Origin: Bacteroidales bacterium UBA7258
Lineage (GTDB): Bacteria; Bacteroidota; Bacteroidia; Bacteroidales; UBA932
Assembly (NCBI GenBank): GCA_002472565.1
Contig: DKSK01000008.1
Location: 1-60,026 of the forward strand
Direction: 5' to 3'
Length of the DNA: 60,026 nt
The position numbers and the translations under genes were made by a program. The notes beneath the pieces were generated by a model. That model was not told the DNA's origin. It made no database searches and saw nothing but the letters and a program-made list of their open reading frames with translations. Positions within the stretch are counted from its first letter, which is position 1, and every line of letters begins with the position of its first letter. Below, in pieces: positions 22,904-31,533 of the stretch.

Positions 22904-25735
22904 TCAGGGCGCTGGATTTTCCAATACATCTCTCAGGTAAGGCCCCGTAACCGATTCCGGATTGCAGATGAGCTCTTCCGGAGTGCCTCTTGCCACTATT
23001 CTGCCTCCCTTCATTCCACCCTCAGGCCCCATATCAAAGAGGTAGTCGGCGCTCTTGAGGATGTCCAGATTGTGCTCGATCACGATGACCGTGTTGCCCT
23101 GGTCTACCAGTCTTCCCAGAACGCCGAGCAACACCTTGATATCATCAAAATGCAGGCCTGTAGTAGGCTCGTCGAGTATATAAAGGGTGTTACCTGTGGC
23201 CTTACGGAACAATTCCGAGGCGAGCTTCATCCTCTGGCTCTCACCCCCGGAGAGGGTCACGGCGCTCTGGCCCAGGCGGATGTAGCCCAGACCCACATCC
23301 ACGAGGGTCTTAAGCTTCTGGGCTATGGCCGGTACGGGCTTGAAAAACTCGTAAGCCTCGCTTATCGACATCTCAAGCACATCGTTGATGTTCTTCCCCT
23401 TGTAGCGGACGGCGAGCGTGTCCTCCTTGTAGCGTTTACCCCGGCACTCGTCGCAGACCACGTTGACCGAAGGCAGAAAATTCATCTCGATTATCTTGAT
23501 TCCGGCTCCCTTGCATTCCTCGCAGCGGCCTCCCGGAACGTTGAAAGAAAATCTTCCCGGCCCGAAACCGCGCACCTTGGCATCGACGGTGTCCGCGAAG
23601 AGGGCGCGTATGTCGTTGAATACGCCCGTGAAAGTCGCCGGATTGCTCCTCGGCGTGCGGCCTATGGGGCTCTGGTCGATCTCAATGAGTTTGTCTATGT
23701 TCTTGAGCCCGACCACTTCATCGTATGGAAGAGGACGGGTCTTGGCCCTGTAGAGACGGTTCATTATGACGGGCATCAGAGTCTCCTCGATGAGCGAAGA
23801 CTTGCCGCTGCCGCTTACTCCGGAGATGCCGATCAGACAGCCGAGAGGAAAGTCCACGTCCACATTCTTGAGGTTGTTGCCTCTTGCGCCCCTTATCCCG
23901 AGCGTCAGGCCGTTGCCTTTGCGGCGGACTGAAGGCACCGGAATGGTCTCCTTTCCTTTAAGGTAGTCCAGCGTCAGAGACTTCCCGAAGATGCAGTGCT
24001 CCAGGGTGTCCGGGTCAGGCTTCACTCCTTCCAGAAGGGCCTTCGTCGGTGCGCTTACGCAGATTTTCCCGCCGTTCTCTCCGGCTCCCGGACCCACGTC
24101 GACCAGCCAGTCGGAAGAATACATGGTCTCGGCGTCATGCTCCACGACCATGACTGAATTGCCCTCATCGCGCAATTCCTGGAGGGAATGGATGAGCTTG
24201 CGGTTGTCTTTCTGATGGAGGCCGATGGAGGGCTCGTCGAGGATGTAGAGGACGTTCACCAGTTTCGAGCCGATCTGAGTCGCAAGCCTGATTCTCTGGC
24301 TCTCTCCTCCTGAAAGGGTGGCCGTCGGCCGGTCGAGAGTCAGATAATCCAGCCCGACATCCAGCATGAAACGTATTCTTTCATGGAGCTCTTTAATTAT
24401 GTCCGCCGCTATCCGCATCTGTCTCTCGTTCAGCCTCTGCGGCAGAGCGTCGACCCAGGAGAGGAGGTCATTCATCTCCATGGCGGAGACCTGTGCTATG
24501 GTCTTCCCGTCAACCTTGAAGCAGAGGGCCTCCTTGTTGAGTCTCGTCCCTCCGCAGACGGGGCAGGTGACCTTGTCTTCGATATCTCCCACTAAGCCGG
24601 GGAAGGCTTCCATTTCTGAAGAAATCCCGTCCCCGACACGGAAAAGTTCGTCGGAACCGAAGACTATCAGCGATATGGCTTCGTCCGGGACGGCTTCTAT
24701 AGGGTCGTAAAGGCTGAAATCGTATTTTCTTGCTATGGAGCGGATAATGTCGAATTTCTTGGTTTCGCGTATCTTGCCAAGCGGCACGATGCCACCTTCG
24801 GCTATGGATACGCTTCGATCGGGGATTATCGTGTCCATGTTGACGTCCACGATGGTCCCCAGGCCCTTGCAATGTGGGCAGTAGCCTTCCGGAGAATTGA
24901 AGGAGAAGCTGTGCGGGGCAGGTTCCTTGAGAGAAATTCCGGTATCAGGATCGATCAGGTGCCTGGAATAATGCCTCACTTCGCCACTTTCCATATCCAT
25001 GACTGCCACGGAACCTTTGCTGCGCTGGAGGGCCGTCACGACGCTTTCCTTGATGCGTTTCTCGTCCCCCGGCTGAGGCTTGAGCTTGTCCACGACCAGC
25101 TCGATGAAATGCGGCTTGAAGCGGTCCACCTGGGTCACGCCGGAGAGGTCGCGGATCTGGCCGTCGATGCGGATTTCGGTGTAGCCGCGGCGCCTCATGC
25201 TGTCGAAAAGTTCGCGGTAATGTCCTTTGCGCCCTCTGACCAGAGGAGCGAGGAGGTAGCATTTCCTGCCTTGGTAGCCGCTCATCACCAGGTCCACTAT
25301 CTGCTCGTCGGTGTAGCGCACGAGCTCCTTGCCGGTCTGCGGGGAGTAGGCCCTGGAAGCCCTGGCGAAGAGAAGGCGCAGGAAGTCGTAGATTTCCGTG
25401 ATGGTCCCGACAGTGGACCGCGGATTGTTGCCCGTGGTCTTCTGCTCTATGGCGATTATCGGACTGAGTCCCGTGATTTCCTCTACCTCAGGCTTGTCAA
25501 GCACTCCCATGAAGTGCTTGGCGTAAGGGGAAAGGGTGTCCATGTAGCGTCTCTGACCTTCGGCGTAGATGGTGTCGAAGGCCAGAGAAGACTTTCCGCT
25601 TCCGCTAAGGCCGGTGACGACCACGAATTTCCCTCTCGGAATGTCTACGTCCACACCCTTGAGATTGTGTGCCTTGGCGCCGCGGATTTTTATATATTCA
25701 AGCGGCCCCCAGGCCGATTTTTCTATATTTTTCAT
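22904..25735 (-). CDS. uvrA: UvrA, excision repair ATPase
   Basis: A 943-residue protein of normal length, subunit A of the UvrABC nucleotide excision repair system; it finds DNA damage and loads UvrB. N-terminal Walker A GLSGSGKSSLAFDTIYAEGQ, first zinc motif beginning CPHCKGLG, then CPVCGGTRLNKEA and signature LSGGESQRIRLATQIG. The second half repeats this: GVSGSGKSSLIEETLMP, the zinc finger CEECKGAG...CDECRGKRY, and LSGGESQRMKLASELF. All ATPase and zinc motifs are intact. It has its own promoter element at 25743-25750. Confidence 0.97.
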   Translation of the reverse strand: MKNIEKSAWGPLEYIKIRGAKAHNLKGVDVDIPRGKFVVVTGLSGSGKSSLAFDTIYAEGQRRYMDTLSPYAKHFMGVLDKPEVEEITGLSPIIAIEQKTTGNNPRSTVGTITEIYDFLRLLFARASRAYSPQTGKELVRYTDEQIVDLVMSGYQGRKCYLLAPLVRGRKGHYRELFDSMRRRGYTEIRIDGQIRDLSGVTQVDRFKPHFIELVVDKLKPQPGDEKRIKESVVTALQRSKGSVAVMDMESGEVRHYSRHLIDPDTGISLKEPAPHSFSFNSPEGYCPHCKGLGTIVDVNMDTIIPDRSVSIAEGGIVPLGKIRETKKFDIIRSIARKYDFSLYDPIEAVPDEAISLIVFGSDELFRVGDGISSEMEAFPGLVGDIEDKVTCPVCGGTRLNKEALCFKVDGKTIAQVSAMEMNDLLSWVDALPQRLNERQMRIAADIIKELHERIRFMLDVGLDYLTLDRPTATLSGGESQRIRLATQIGSKLVNVLYILDEPSIGLHQKDNRKLIHSLQELRDEGNSVMVVEHDAETMYSSDWLVDVGPGAGENGGKICVSAPTKALLEGVKPDPDTLEHCIFGKSLTLDYLKGKETIPVPSVRRKGNGLTLGIRGARGNNLKNVDVDFPLGCLIGISGVSGSGKSSLIEETLMPVIMNRLYRAKTRPLPYDEVVGLKNIDKLIEIDQSPIGRTPRSNPATFTGVFNDIRALFADTVDAKVRGFGPGRFSFNVPGGRCEECKGAGIKIIEMNFLPSVNVVCDECRGKRYKEDTLAVRYKGKNINDVLEMSISEAYEFFKPVPAIAQKLKTLVDVGLGYIRLGQSAVTLSGGESQRMKLASELFRKATGNTLYILDEPTTGLHFDDIKVLLGVLGRLVDQGNTVIVIEHNLDILKSADYLFDMGPEGGMKGGRIVARGTPEELICNPESVTGPYLRDVLENPAP

Positions 25736-25742
25736 TCTGATG

Positions 25743-25750
25743 CAAAAATA
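25743..25750 (-). promoter_or_regulatory. -7 promoter element of uvrA
   Basis: Minus strand TATTTTTG, a perfect -7 match, only 7 nt upstream of the ATG at 25735. The transcript would be almost leaderless. Confidence 0.5.
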
Positions 25751-25846
25751 ACGATTTCGATCCTATTTTGAGATGAAATTTCAATTTCGCATATGAATTA
25801 AAATCGGCGGGCCTTCTCTCTAAGCACAGGGTATCTCCGGCCTGAT

Positions 25847-25883
25847 AAAAAAGGTGGCTGTAGGTCTGTCGACTTCAGCCACC
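25847..25883 (-). terminator. Intrinsic terminator of the deoxynucleoside kinase operon
   Basis: On the minus strand GGTGGCTG (25883-25876) pairs with CAGCCACC (25860-25853) around a 15-nt loop, followed by six U (25852-25847). It lies 54 nt past the stop of the second kinase, separating it from the uvrA promoter. Confidence 0.85.
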
Positions 25884-25936
25884 CGCTGTTATTCAGAATC
25901 GGACCGCCGCTGACTCTGCGTGATCCTTCCCCAGCC

Positions 25937-26569
25937 TTATTCTCCGGTCTTTTCCTCCGGGAACAGACCGTATAATTCGCTGTCTATCATGTCGCAGACC
26001 GCAGCGAAATCTTCCGGCTTGTTGCCGAACTTGTAGCGGTCCGCATCGACAATCAGAAGATGCCCCTTGTAATCCTTGATCCAGTCCTCATAGCGCTGGT
26101 TGAGGCCGGTAAGATAGTCAATCCTGATACCCTTCTCGTATTCGCGCCCCCTGTGCTGGATCTGAGCGACCAGATTCGGTATGGTGGAACGCAGATATAT
26201 TAGCAGGTCCGGCGCCTTGACGAGACTCATCATGAGGTTGAAGAGGTCGTTGTAATTCTCGAAGTCCCTGGTGCTCATGAGCCCCATGGCGTGAAGGTTG
26301 GGGGCGAAAATCTTCGCGTCCTCGTAGATGGTGCGGTCCTGGACTATAACCTCATTGCTCTTGGAAATGTCCACCACGTCCTTGAATCGCTTGTTGAGGA
26401 AGTAGATCTGGAGATTGAAACTCCATCTCTCCATGTCCTCATAAAAGTCCGACAGATAAGGATTGTAGTCTACGGATTCGAATTTCGGAGTCCATCCATA
26501 GTGCTCCGCAAGCATTTTTGTTATGGTAGTCTTGCCGCTGCCTATATTTCCTGCTATAGCTATGTGCAT
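25937..26569 (-). CDS. Deoxynucleoside kinase, second of a tandem pair
   Basis: A 210-residue cytoplasmic kinase that phosphorylates deoxynucleosides for dNTP salvage. P-loop GNIGSGKTTITKMLAEHYGW at 7-26, substrate motif VQDRTIYEDAKIF (the DRT/DRS signature), then LIYLRSTIPNLVAQIQHRG and the lid REYEKGIRIDYL. It starts 2 nt after the stop of a close paralogue (26572-27210), so the two are translated together. In lactobacilli similar tandem genes encode partners with different base preference in one heterodimer; whether this pair pairs up likewise is an inference. Followed by an intrinsic terminator at 25847-25883. Confidence 0.9.
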   Translation of the reverse strand: MHIAIAGNIGSGKTTITKMLAEHYGWTPKFESVDYNPYLSDFYEDMERWSFNLQIYFLNKRFKDVVDISKSNEVIVQDRTIYEDAKIFAPNLHAMGLMSTRDFENYNDLFNLMMSLVKAPDLLIYLRSTIPNLVAQIQHRGREYEKGIRIDYLTGLNQRYEDWIKDYKGHLLIVDADRYKFGNKPEDFAAVCDMIDSELYGLFPEEKTGE

Positions 26570-26571
26570 GG

Positions 26572-27210
26572 CTAAATGTTGTTTTCAATTTTTTCCGGAA
26601 AGAGGCCGTAGAGCTCGGAATCAATCCTGTCCGTTATCTTGGCGAAATCGTCCGGATTGTTCTCAAAGTCCATATCGTCCACGTCGAAAGTCAGGACCTT
26701 TCCCTTGTAGTCCTCATTGATGAATTTCTCGTACCTGTCGTTCAGGCCCTTGAGATAGTCGAGCGTCATGCTCTTCTCGTATTCCCTGCCGCGCTTTTCG
26801 ACCTGGTACACCAGATGCGGGACCGAGGAACGGAGATAAATCAGCAGGTCGGGCAACTTCACGGTCGACATCATCGAATTGAAGAGGTACATATAGGTCT
26901 CATAGTCACGGTCGCTCATGTTTCCGAGGTCATGGTTGTTGGCTACGAAAATGTAGACACCCTCGAAGATGGTGCGGTCCTGGACTATGGTCTCCTTGCT
27001 CCTCTCGATTTCGAGAAGGTCGTTGAACCTGTGCTCCAGATAATATATTTCGACATTGAAGGCCCACCGGCGGAGGTCCTTGTAATAGTCTTCTATGTAA
27101 GGATTATATGTGACGGCCTCGTATTTGGGAGTCCATCCGTAATGCTCTGAGAGCATTCTGGTAAGGGTGGTCTTGCCGCTTCCTATGTTACCTGCTATGC
27201 CTATATGCAT
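26572..27210 (-). CDS. Deoxynucleoside kinase, first of a tandem pair
   Basis: A 212-residue paralogue of the following gene with the same landmarks: GNIGSGKTTLTRMLSEHYGW at 7-26, VQDRTIFEGVYIFVANNHDL, LIYLRSSVPHLVYQVEKRG and REYEKSMTLDYL. The two share nearly all motifs but differ in the substrate loop after DRTI (FEGVYIFVANNHDL against YEDAKIFAPNLHAM), which may change base preference. The promoter element TAACTTTG lies 21 nt upstream at 27232-27239. Confidence 0.9.
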   Translation of the reverse strand: MHIGIAGNIGSGKTTLTRMLSEHYGWTPKYEAVTYNPYIEDYYKDLRRWAFNVEIYYLEHRFNDLLEIERSKETIVQDRTIFEGVYIFVANNHDLGNMSDRDYETYMYLFNSMMSTVKLPDLLIYLRSSVPHLVYQVEKRGREYEKSMTLDYLKGLNDRYEKFINEDYKGKVLTFDVDDMDFENNPDDFAKITDRIDSELYGLFPEKIENNI

Positions 27211-27231
27211 GACGCTGCCTTGCTATCCATG

Positions 27232-27239
27232 CAAAGTTA
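27232..27239 (-). promoter_or_regulatory. -7 promoter element of the deoxynucleoside kinase pair
   Basis: Minus strand TAACTTTG, a perfect -7 match, in the 34-nt gap between the metallo-hydrolase stop (27245) and the kinase start (27210). It implies the kinases can be made apart from the efflux operon upstream. Confidence 0.55.
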
Positions 27240-27244
27240 GCAAA

Positions 27245-27961
27245 TTATTTGGCACCGCCATCTATGGAGAGCCCGTCTTCGTCCCAATTGAGCTCGTCGC
27301 CACCCGGCTCGTTGAAAGGCTGGAGGAAGGGATTGTGGGTGCGCTCTTCGGCGATGTCTGTCTCCGGACCGTGGCCCGGAATCACCCTCGTGTCCCCGTC
27401 CAGGCCCATAAGCTTGTCCATGATAGCCACGATCATCTTGTCATAATCGCCCCACTGATTGTCCGTCCGCCCGATGCTCCCCGCAAAAAGGGTGTCTCCG
27501 CTCAAGAGCACCTTGTCGGCCTCGTCGTGCCAGCAGACGCTTCCCGGGGTGTGTCCCGGAGTGGAGATGACTTTCCAGGAAGTCTCCCCGAAGGTGAGCA
27601 CATCTCCCTCTTTTACGGGAGTGTATGTAAAGGAAGTATCAGGAGCCGGCAGGCCGAAGCTCCCGGCTATCAGAGCGTCGTTGTCAAGAATGACCTGGTC
27701 GGAGGAATCCATATAGACCGGAACCTCCCCTCCGAGCCATTCCAGCAGCCTCGTCAGTCCGAAGATATGGTCGAAATGCCCGTGGGTGAGCAGCACGGCG
27801 CGGACCTTGACCCCCTTCGAACTGATTGCAGACTCCAGTTCTGCGAGTTCAGTGCCGCCGAGGCAGCCGGGATCGACTACGACTCCTTCCAGATTCCTGT
27901 CCCAGGCGAGGATACAGCATTCCTGGAAAGGGTTGACATGGAAAGTCTTTATATTCAACAT
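27245..27961 (-). CDS. Metallo-beta-lactamase fold hydrolase (glyoxalase II-like)
   Basis: A 238-residue protein from ATG 27961 (MLNIKTFHVNPFQECC); the frame runs 29 codons further upstream but into the neighbouring gene. The metal motif THGHFDH (H-x-H-x-D-H) is at about residues 60-66, then STPGHTPGSVCW, LLSGDTLFAGSIGRTD and VIPGHGPET, the full set for two metal ions. The sequence order is that of the small hydroxyacylglutathione-hydrolase-like family whose members cleave thioesters or persulfides. Its start lies 1 nt from the stop of the ABC permease gene, so it is the last gene of the efflux operon, though its job there is unclear. Confidence 0.88.
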   Translation of the reverse strand: MLNIKTFHVNPFQECCILAWDRNLEGVVVDPGCLGGTELAELESAISSKGVKVRAVLLTHGHFDHIFGLTRLLEWLGGEVPVYMDSSDQVILDNDALIAGSFGLPAPDTSFTYTPVKEGDVLTFGETSWKVISTPGHTPGSVCWHDEADKVLLSGDTLFAGSIGRTDNQWGDYDKMIVAIMDKLMGLDGDTRVIPGHGPETDIAEERTHNPFLQPFNEPGGDELNWDEDGLSIDGGAK

Positions 27962-27962
27962 G

Positions 27963-29297
27963 CTAGTCTTTATTCGTGCGTTTGAAATACTCTTCGGCAC
28001 CCTTCTCTCCCGCGATGATTCTGACATTTTTCTCAATGTCGATTCCATGCATCGCCGCCAGCCTGTCCCTTATCTCCCTGAGCTCATCCTTGTGGCGGAT
28101 AATCTTGTTCTCGATATGGACCATGGCGCAGGCCAGGAAATAGTAGACGATCGTCTGTATGGTCATGTGAATCAGGTATCCCCCTATGATGCTGATGTCG
28201 CCTCCGGCCACGGTCCCGTTGATGTAGGCCTTGCAGCCGAATGTCGAAGGGAAGATGTAGGAGAACAGCTTCCAGAACTTAGGGAAGGCGAAAGTCGGCC
28301 ATGAAGAACCGGCCAGGAAGAGGCAGATCGGGGACATGAAGAGGAAGAGTACGAAGACACTTTCCCTTCTGGTTATCAGCGAACTCCAGAACATGCTGAA
28401 GAAGATGCAGTCGACTACGAAGAAGGTCAGGGCCGCCAGGGTGTTGAAGAACTGGCCCCTTATCGGTATTCCGAATAGGGACGGCACTATGAAGGCAATG
28501 TAGAGGCCTATGCCCATGAAGACGAGCAGGTAGGCGAGCCCCCTTCCGAGCACGACTCGGTTGACTCCGTGTCCTTCGAACTGGTCCGGCAGAGAGGCGA
28601 AGCTCCTGTTCTCCTCTCTCTGGGTCCCGACGAGCAGGGACATTCCGTAGAACATCAGCTGCTGGATGATGATGAAGTAGATGGCAGAAACCAGGAAGAT
28701 GGTGTACGATGAGTTCGTGTTAAGCTGGCTGTGGTCCTCAACTATGATAGGATGCGCCAGCCTGTCGGCATTTTTGCCGTAGTAGCCTGCTTTGGTATAT
28801 CTTTCCACTTCTATCTTGCCCAGCTTGTCTATCATGACATGGTTCACTCCCATCAGGTCGTTCTTGTAATAGAGGAAGCTCGTCATGTCGCAATAAAGCG
28901 AAACAGTGGCAGTCTTGAACTGGACTATGTTCTTGGAAAAATCCGAAGGTATGTAGAGTATGCCGTGGGCCTTTCTCTCGGTCATCAGCCTCTGGGCTTC
29001 CTCCATGTTCATACAGTGGTAGGCGACGCTCACTTCTCTTGTCGCGTCGACCTCACGGATGAAATCCCTGGAGGCTTCGCTGTCGTTCATGTCCACGACC
29101 GCCATCGGAGTGTCGTTTACTATTCCGTTGGCGTAGACCAGGCTGTAGAGCATAGGGTAGGCGAGGCCGGCCACGAAGTAAATGAGGATGACTCCTGAGT
29201 CGGAGAAAATCTCACGGATCTCGTTGAGGAAGATTCCCCAGAAATCCTTGAACCAGGTCCTCAGAAATGTTGTTTTCTTTTCTTCTTCCATTTTCAT
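27963..29297 (-). CDS. ABC-2 type membrane permease
   Basis: A 444-residue inner-membrane protein of the ABC-2 export family. One helix near residues 32-52, a large extracytoplasmic domain (60-215, with PMAVVDMNDSEASRDFIREV and AHGILYIPSDFSKNI), then five helices (SAIYFIIIQQLMFYGMSLL onward). The C-terminal tail (395-444) is cytoplasmic and charged. The layout matches YhhJ/YbhR-type exporters working with an HlyD adaptor and TolC. The next gene upstream is a second permease. No ABC ATPase is encoded in the operon. Confidence 0.88.
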   Translation of the reverse strand: MKMEEEKKTTFLRTWFKDFWGIFLNEIREIFSDSGVILIYFVAGLAYPMLYSLVYANGIVNDTPMAVVDMNDSEASRDFIREVDATREVSVAYHCMNMEEAQRLMTERKAHGILYIPSDFSKNIVQFKTATVSLYCDMTSFLYYKNDLMGVNHVMIDKLGKIEVERYTKAGYYGKNADRLAHPIIVEDHSQLNTNSSYTIFLVSAIYFIIIQQLMFYGMSLLVGTQREENRSFASLPDQFEGHGVNRVVLGRGLAYLLVFMGIGLYIAFIVPSLFGIPIRGQFFNTLAALTFFVVDCIFFSMFWSSLITRRESVFVLFLFMSPICLFLAGSSWPTFAFPKFWKLFSYIFPSTFGCKAYINGTVAGGDISIIGGYLIHMTIQTIVYYFLACAMVHIENKIIRHKDELREIRDRLAAMHGIDIEKNVRIIAGEKGAEEYFKRTNKD

Positions 29298-29302
29298 CCT
29301 CC

Positions 29303-30472
29303 TTAGTTAGTCGGGAAATTCTGTTTAACGTAAGCTCCCTTGAGCCTGTAGAGCACGAAGAGCGGAAGGAACATGAAGATCGACAGGGAGACAAGCTGCG
29401 GCCACCAGCCGGCGAAGCCTGTTCCGTAGAAGACCTCCTGGCAATACCATAGATAGTAATGCCTTATCGGGAAGGCTGCCGACAGGCCCTGGACGAAGCT
29501 TGGCATTACCTCTGTAGGCAGGGTGAAGCCTGAGAGGGAGAAACCGAGCACCGAATAGAGGGCGCTGATGCTGAGCGCGAGTCTCGGCACCGGCAGGCAA
29601 CCGATGATGAAGACGGATATACCCTCGCTCGCCAGCACCAGCATTATGATGGCGAGGAACATGTGCCACAGCGAACCCGCTATCGGGAAGTGGGCCCAGT
29701 TGTAGAGAATAAGTATCATGGCCATCCCCATTCCCGTGAAGAGGATGGTGTAGACAAGGAGTTTCCCGAGGAGGGCGTCGATCATGGACCCGTGGGTGGT
29801 GTCCAGCAGATGCCTCGACGTGCCGTATTTCAATTCGGCGCCGAGAGAATAGCTGAGCACCAGGATTACGATCATCTCCAGGAAGGCCGGCAGCAGGATA
29901 TTCGTCAGATAGTAGCCGTAATTGTTCTCCGCATTTCCTATCTGGTGCGCGTCTACCGCTATCGGCTGTATAAGATCCCTGAGCTTGTACTCAGGATAGC
30001 CGAGCTTTCTGTAGACCTCGCGCTGGACCGCGGCGTTGGCCGTGTTCGTCATCGTGAGCAGCGCCTTGTAGGCGAGGGCTCCGTTGATGATGTAGAGGGA
30101 GTTGATGTAGTAGTGGACTTCCGGCTGTTTCTGCGACTGGATGTCCGCGCTCATCCTCTGCGGCAGGACGATTATTCCGCCCAGATTACCCTTGTAGAGC
30201 TCTTCGGCCGCCTCATCGTAGTTGTCGAACTTAACGGTCTTGGCCAGCTGCATGGCGTCAAGTTCCCGGATGAAGTACCTGGACACCCAGGAGTTGTCAT
30301 TGTCGACGACTCCTACCGGGACATCCTCGGGAATACCCTCGTTGAAGAAGGTGAGGCAGAAGATGGTGCAGAACATCAGGGTCACTATGGAGCCGACCAG
30401 GTAGATAGGTCTGTGCATCCATATCCTCAGTTCCCGGAGCACCACTCCGCGTATGTCATTCCATACTTTCAT
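29303..30472 (-). CDS. ABC-2 type membrane permease, partner
   Basis: A 389-residue homologue of the gene after it, with the same plan: first helix PIYLVGSIVTLMFCTIFCLT, extracytoplasmic domain (DVPVGVVDNDNSWVSRYFI, GGIIVLPQRMSADIQ), then five or six helices to the end (LLPAFLEMIVILVLSYSLG, YTILFTGMGMAMILILYNW). Two unlike permeases would make the membrane part of one exporter. It ends 5 nt before the second permease. The cargo is unknown; family relatives export drugs or lipids. Confidence 0.88.
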   Translation of the reverse strand: MKVWNDIRGVVLRELRIWMHRPIYLVGSIVTLMFCTIFCLTFFNEGIPEDVPVGVVDNDNSWVSRYFIRELDAMQLAKTVKFDNYDEAAEELYKGNLGGIIVLPQRMSADIQSQKQPEVHYYINSLYIINGALAYKALLTMTNTANAAVQREVYRKLGYPEYKLRDLIQPIAVDAHQIGNAENNYGYYLTNILLPAFLEMIVILVLSYSLGAELKYGTSRHLLDTTHGSMIDALLGKLLVYTILFTGMGMAMILILYNWAHFPIAGSLWHMFLAIIMLVLASEGISVFIIGCLPVPRLALSISALYSVLGFSLSGFTLPTEVMPSFVQGLSAAFPIRHYYLWYCQEVFYGTGFAGWWPQLVSLSIFMFLPLFVLYRLKGAYVKQNFPTN

Positions 30473-30490
30473 CTCCGGAATCTCTTTGGC

Positions 30491-31513
30491 TTATTCCTCA
30501 AGCTTGCGGTTTCTTTTGTGGCTGGAACCCTTGACCAGGGCCGTCATGCCCGGCCGCAGGGCGTTGATGGCCTCGTCGGGAACGGCGCGTACCTCGAAGG
30601 ATTTGGCATCGTACATAGCCGTCTCCTTGGTCGCCTTCCATGTGGCGTAGCTCTCGCGGACGGCGATGTAGTCAATGGTCGCCTCGACCTCCTTCCCGTC
30701 AAGGGCAGGAAGAATGACGGTGATCTTGTCTCCGTTCTTCATCCCGTGCATATAGTCCTCGCGGACGTTGAAGGTGAACCAGCAGTCTTTGAGGTCAGTG
30801 ACTTCCATGATAGGAGAGCCCTGGCCGACCAGTTCGCCAAGCTCAGGATAGATGTCGGTCACGATGCCGTCGCAAGGGGCCGTAAGATAGAGTTCGGAGA
30901 GATATGAAGAAATCTCGTCCATGGCGCCCTGGGCACGCTTTACGGTAGCCTCCGCGGCTTCCTTATCTTCCTTGCGGGCCCCGTTCACAGCCATGTCGTA
31001 CTGGCTCTTTGCGGCCTTGGTCTGAGCTACGGAAGCATCATACTGGGCCTTTACTTCGTCATATTTCTGAGCGGCCACGACCTTCTGATCGTAGAGCCTC
31101 TGAATCCTGTCGAAAGACTTTTTCATCACGTCCTCCTGGACTTTGGCCTGCTGCCAGAGCTGGTACGCCCCCTGGATCTGCTCCTGGCGGGCTCCGTTCT
31201 GAGCCTTGTCGCTCACTGCCTGGGCTGCTTCGAGGGCGCCTTTGGCCTGCTCGATCTTTGCCGCCACCTCAGGCGAGTCGATGTGGACGAGGGTATCTCC
31301 CTTGTGGACTTCGGAGCCTTTGCGGACGTAAAACTCAAGCATTCTTCCAGGGACTTTGCTGGAAATGGTATAGTGGGTCGCATCGGCCTCGCCTTGAGTG
31401 ACTATCGGCTTCGGCCTGGAAACAAAGTATCCGACAATTGCAATAATCAAAATGATTCCCAAAAGGGCAAGTACACCTATGATGAGATTGTAGGTTTTCT
31501 GCTTGTGTTCCAT
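30491..31513 (-). CDS. HlyD/EmrA-family periplasmic adaptor
   Basis: A 340-residue membrane fusion protein. One N-terminal helix (GVLALLGIILIIAIVGYFV, residues 13-31), a biotinyl-lipoyl-like half (SKVPGRMLEFYVRKGSEVHK), a long alpha-helical hairpin rich in Ala/Gln/Lys (residues 80-205), the second lipoyl half (SELYLTAPCDGIVTDIYPEL) and a beta-barrel (NGDKITVILPALDGKEVEA). It links the inner-membrane permeases to the TolC channel. It follows the tolC gene by 20 nt and precedes the permease by 18 nt. Confidence 0.92.
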   Translation of the reverse strand: MEHKQKTYNLIIGVLALLGIILIIAIVGYFVSRPKPIVTQGEADATHYTISSKVPGRMLEFYVRKGSEVHKGDTLVHIDSPEVAAKIEQAKGALEAAQAVSDKAQNGARQEQIQGAYQLWQQAKVQEDVMKKSFDRIQRLYDQKVVAAQKYDEVKAQYDASVAQTKAAKSQYDMAVNGARKEDKEAAEATVKRAQGAMDEISSYLSELYLTAPCDGIVTDIYPELGELVGQGSPIMEVTDLKDCWFTFNVREDYMHGMKNGDKITVILPALDGKEVEATIDYIAVRESYATWKATKETAMYDAKSFEVRAVPDEAINALRPGMTALVKGSSHKRNRKLEE

Positions 31514-31533
31514 GGTTATTTAATCTTTTTCTA

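Noticed and set aside
22631..23932. A 433-codon plus-strand frame opposite uvrA and the nucleoside kinase
   Set aside because: It spans two genuine minus-strand genes and their gap, and carries no motif.
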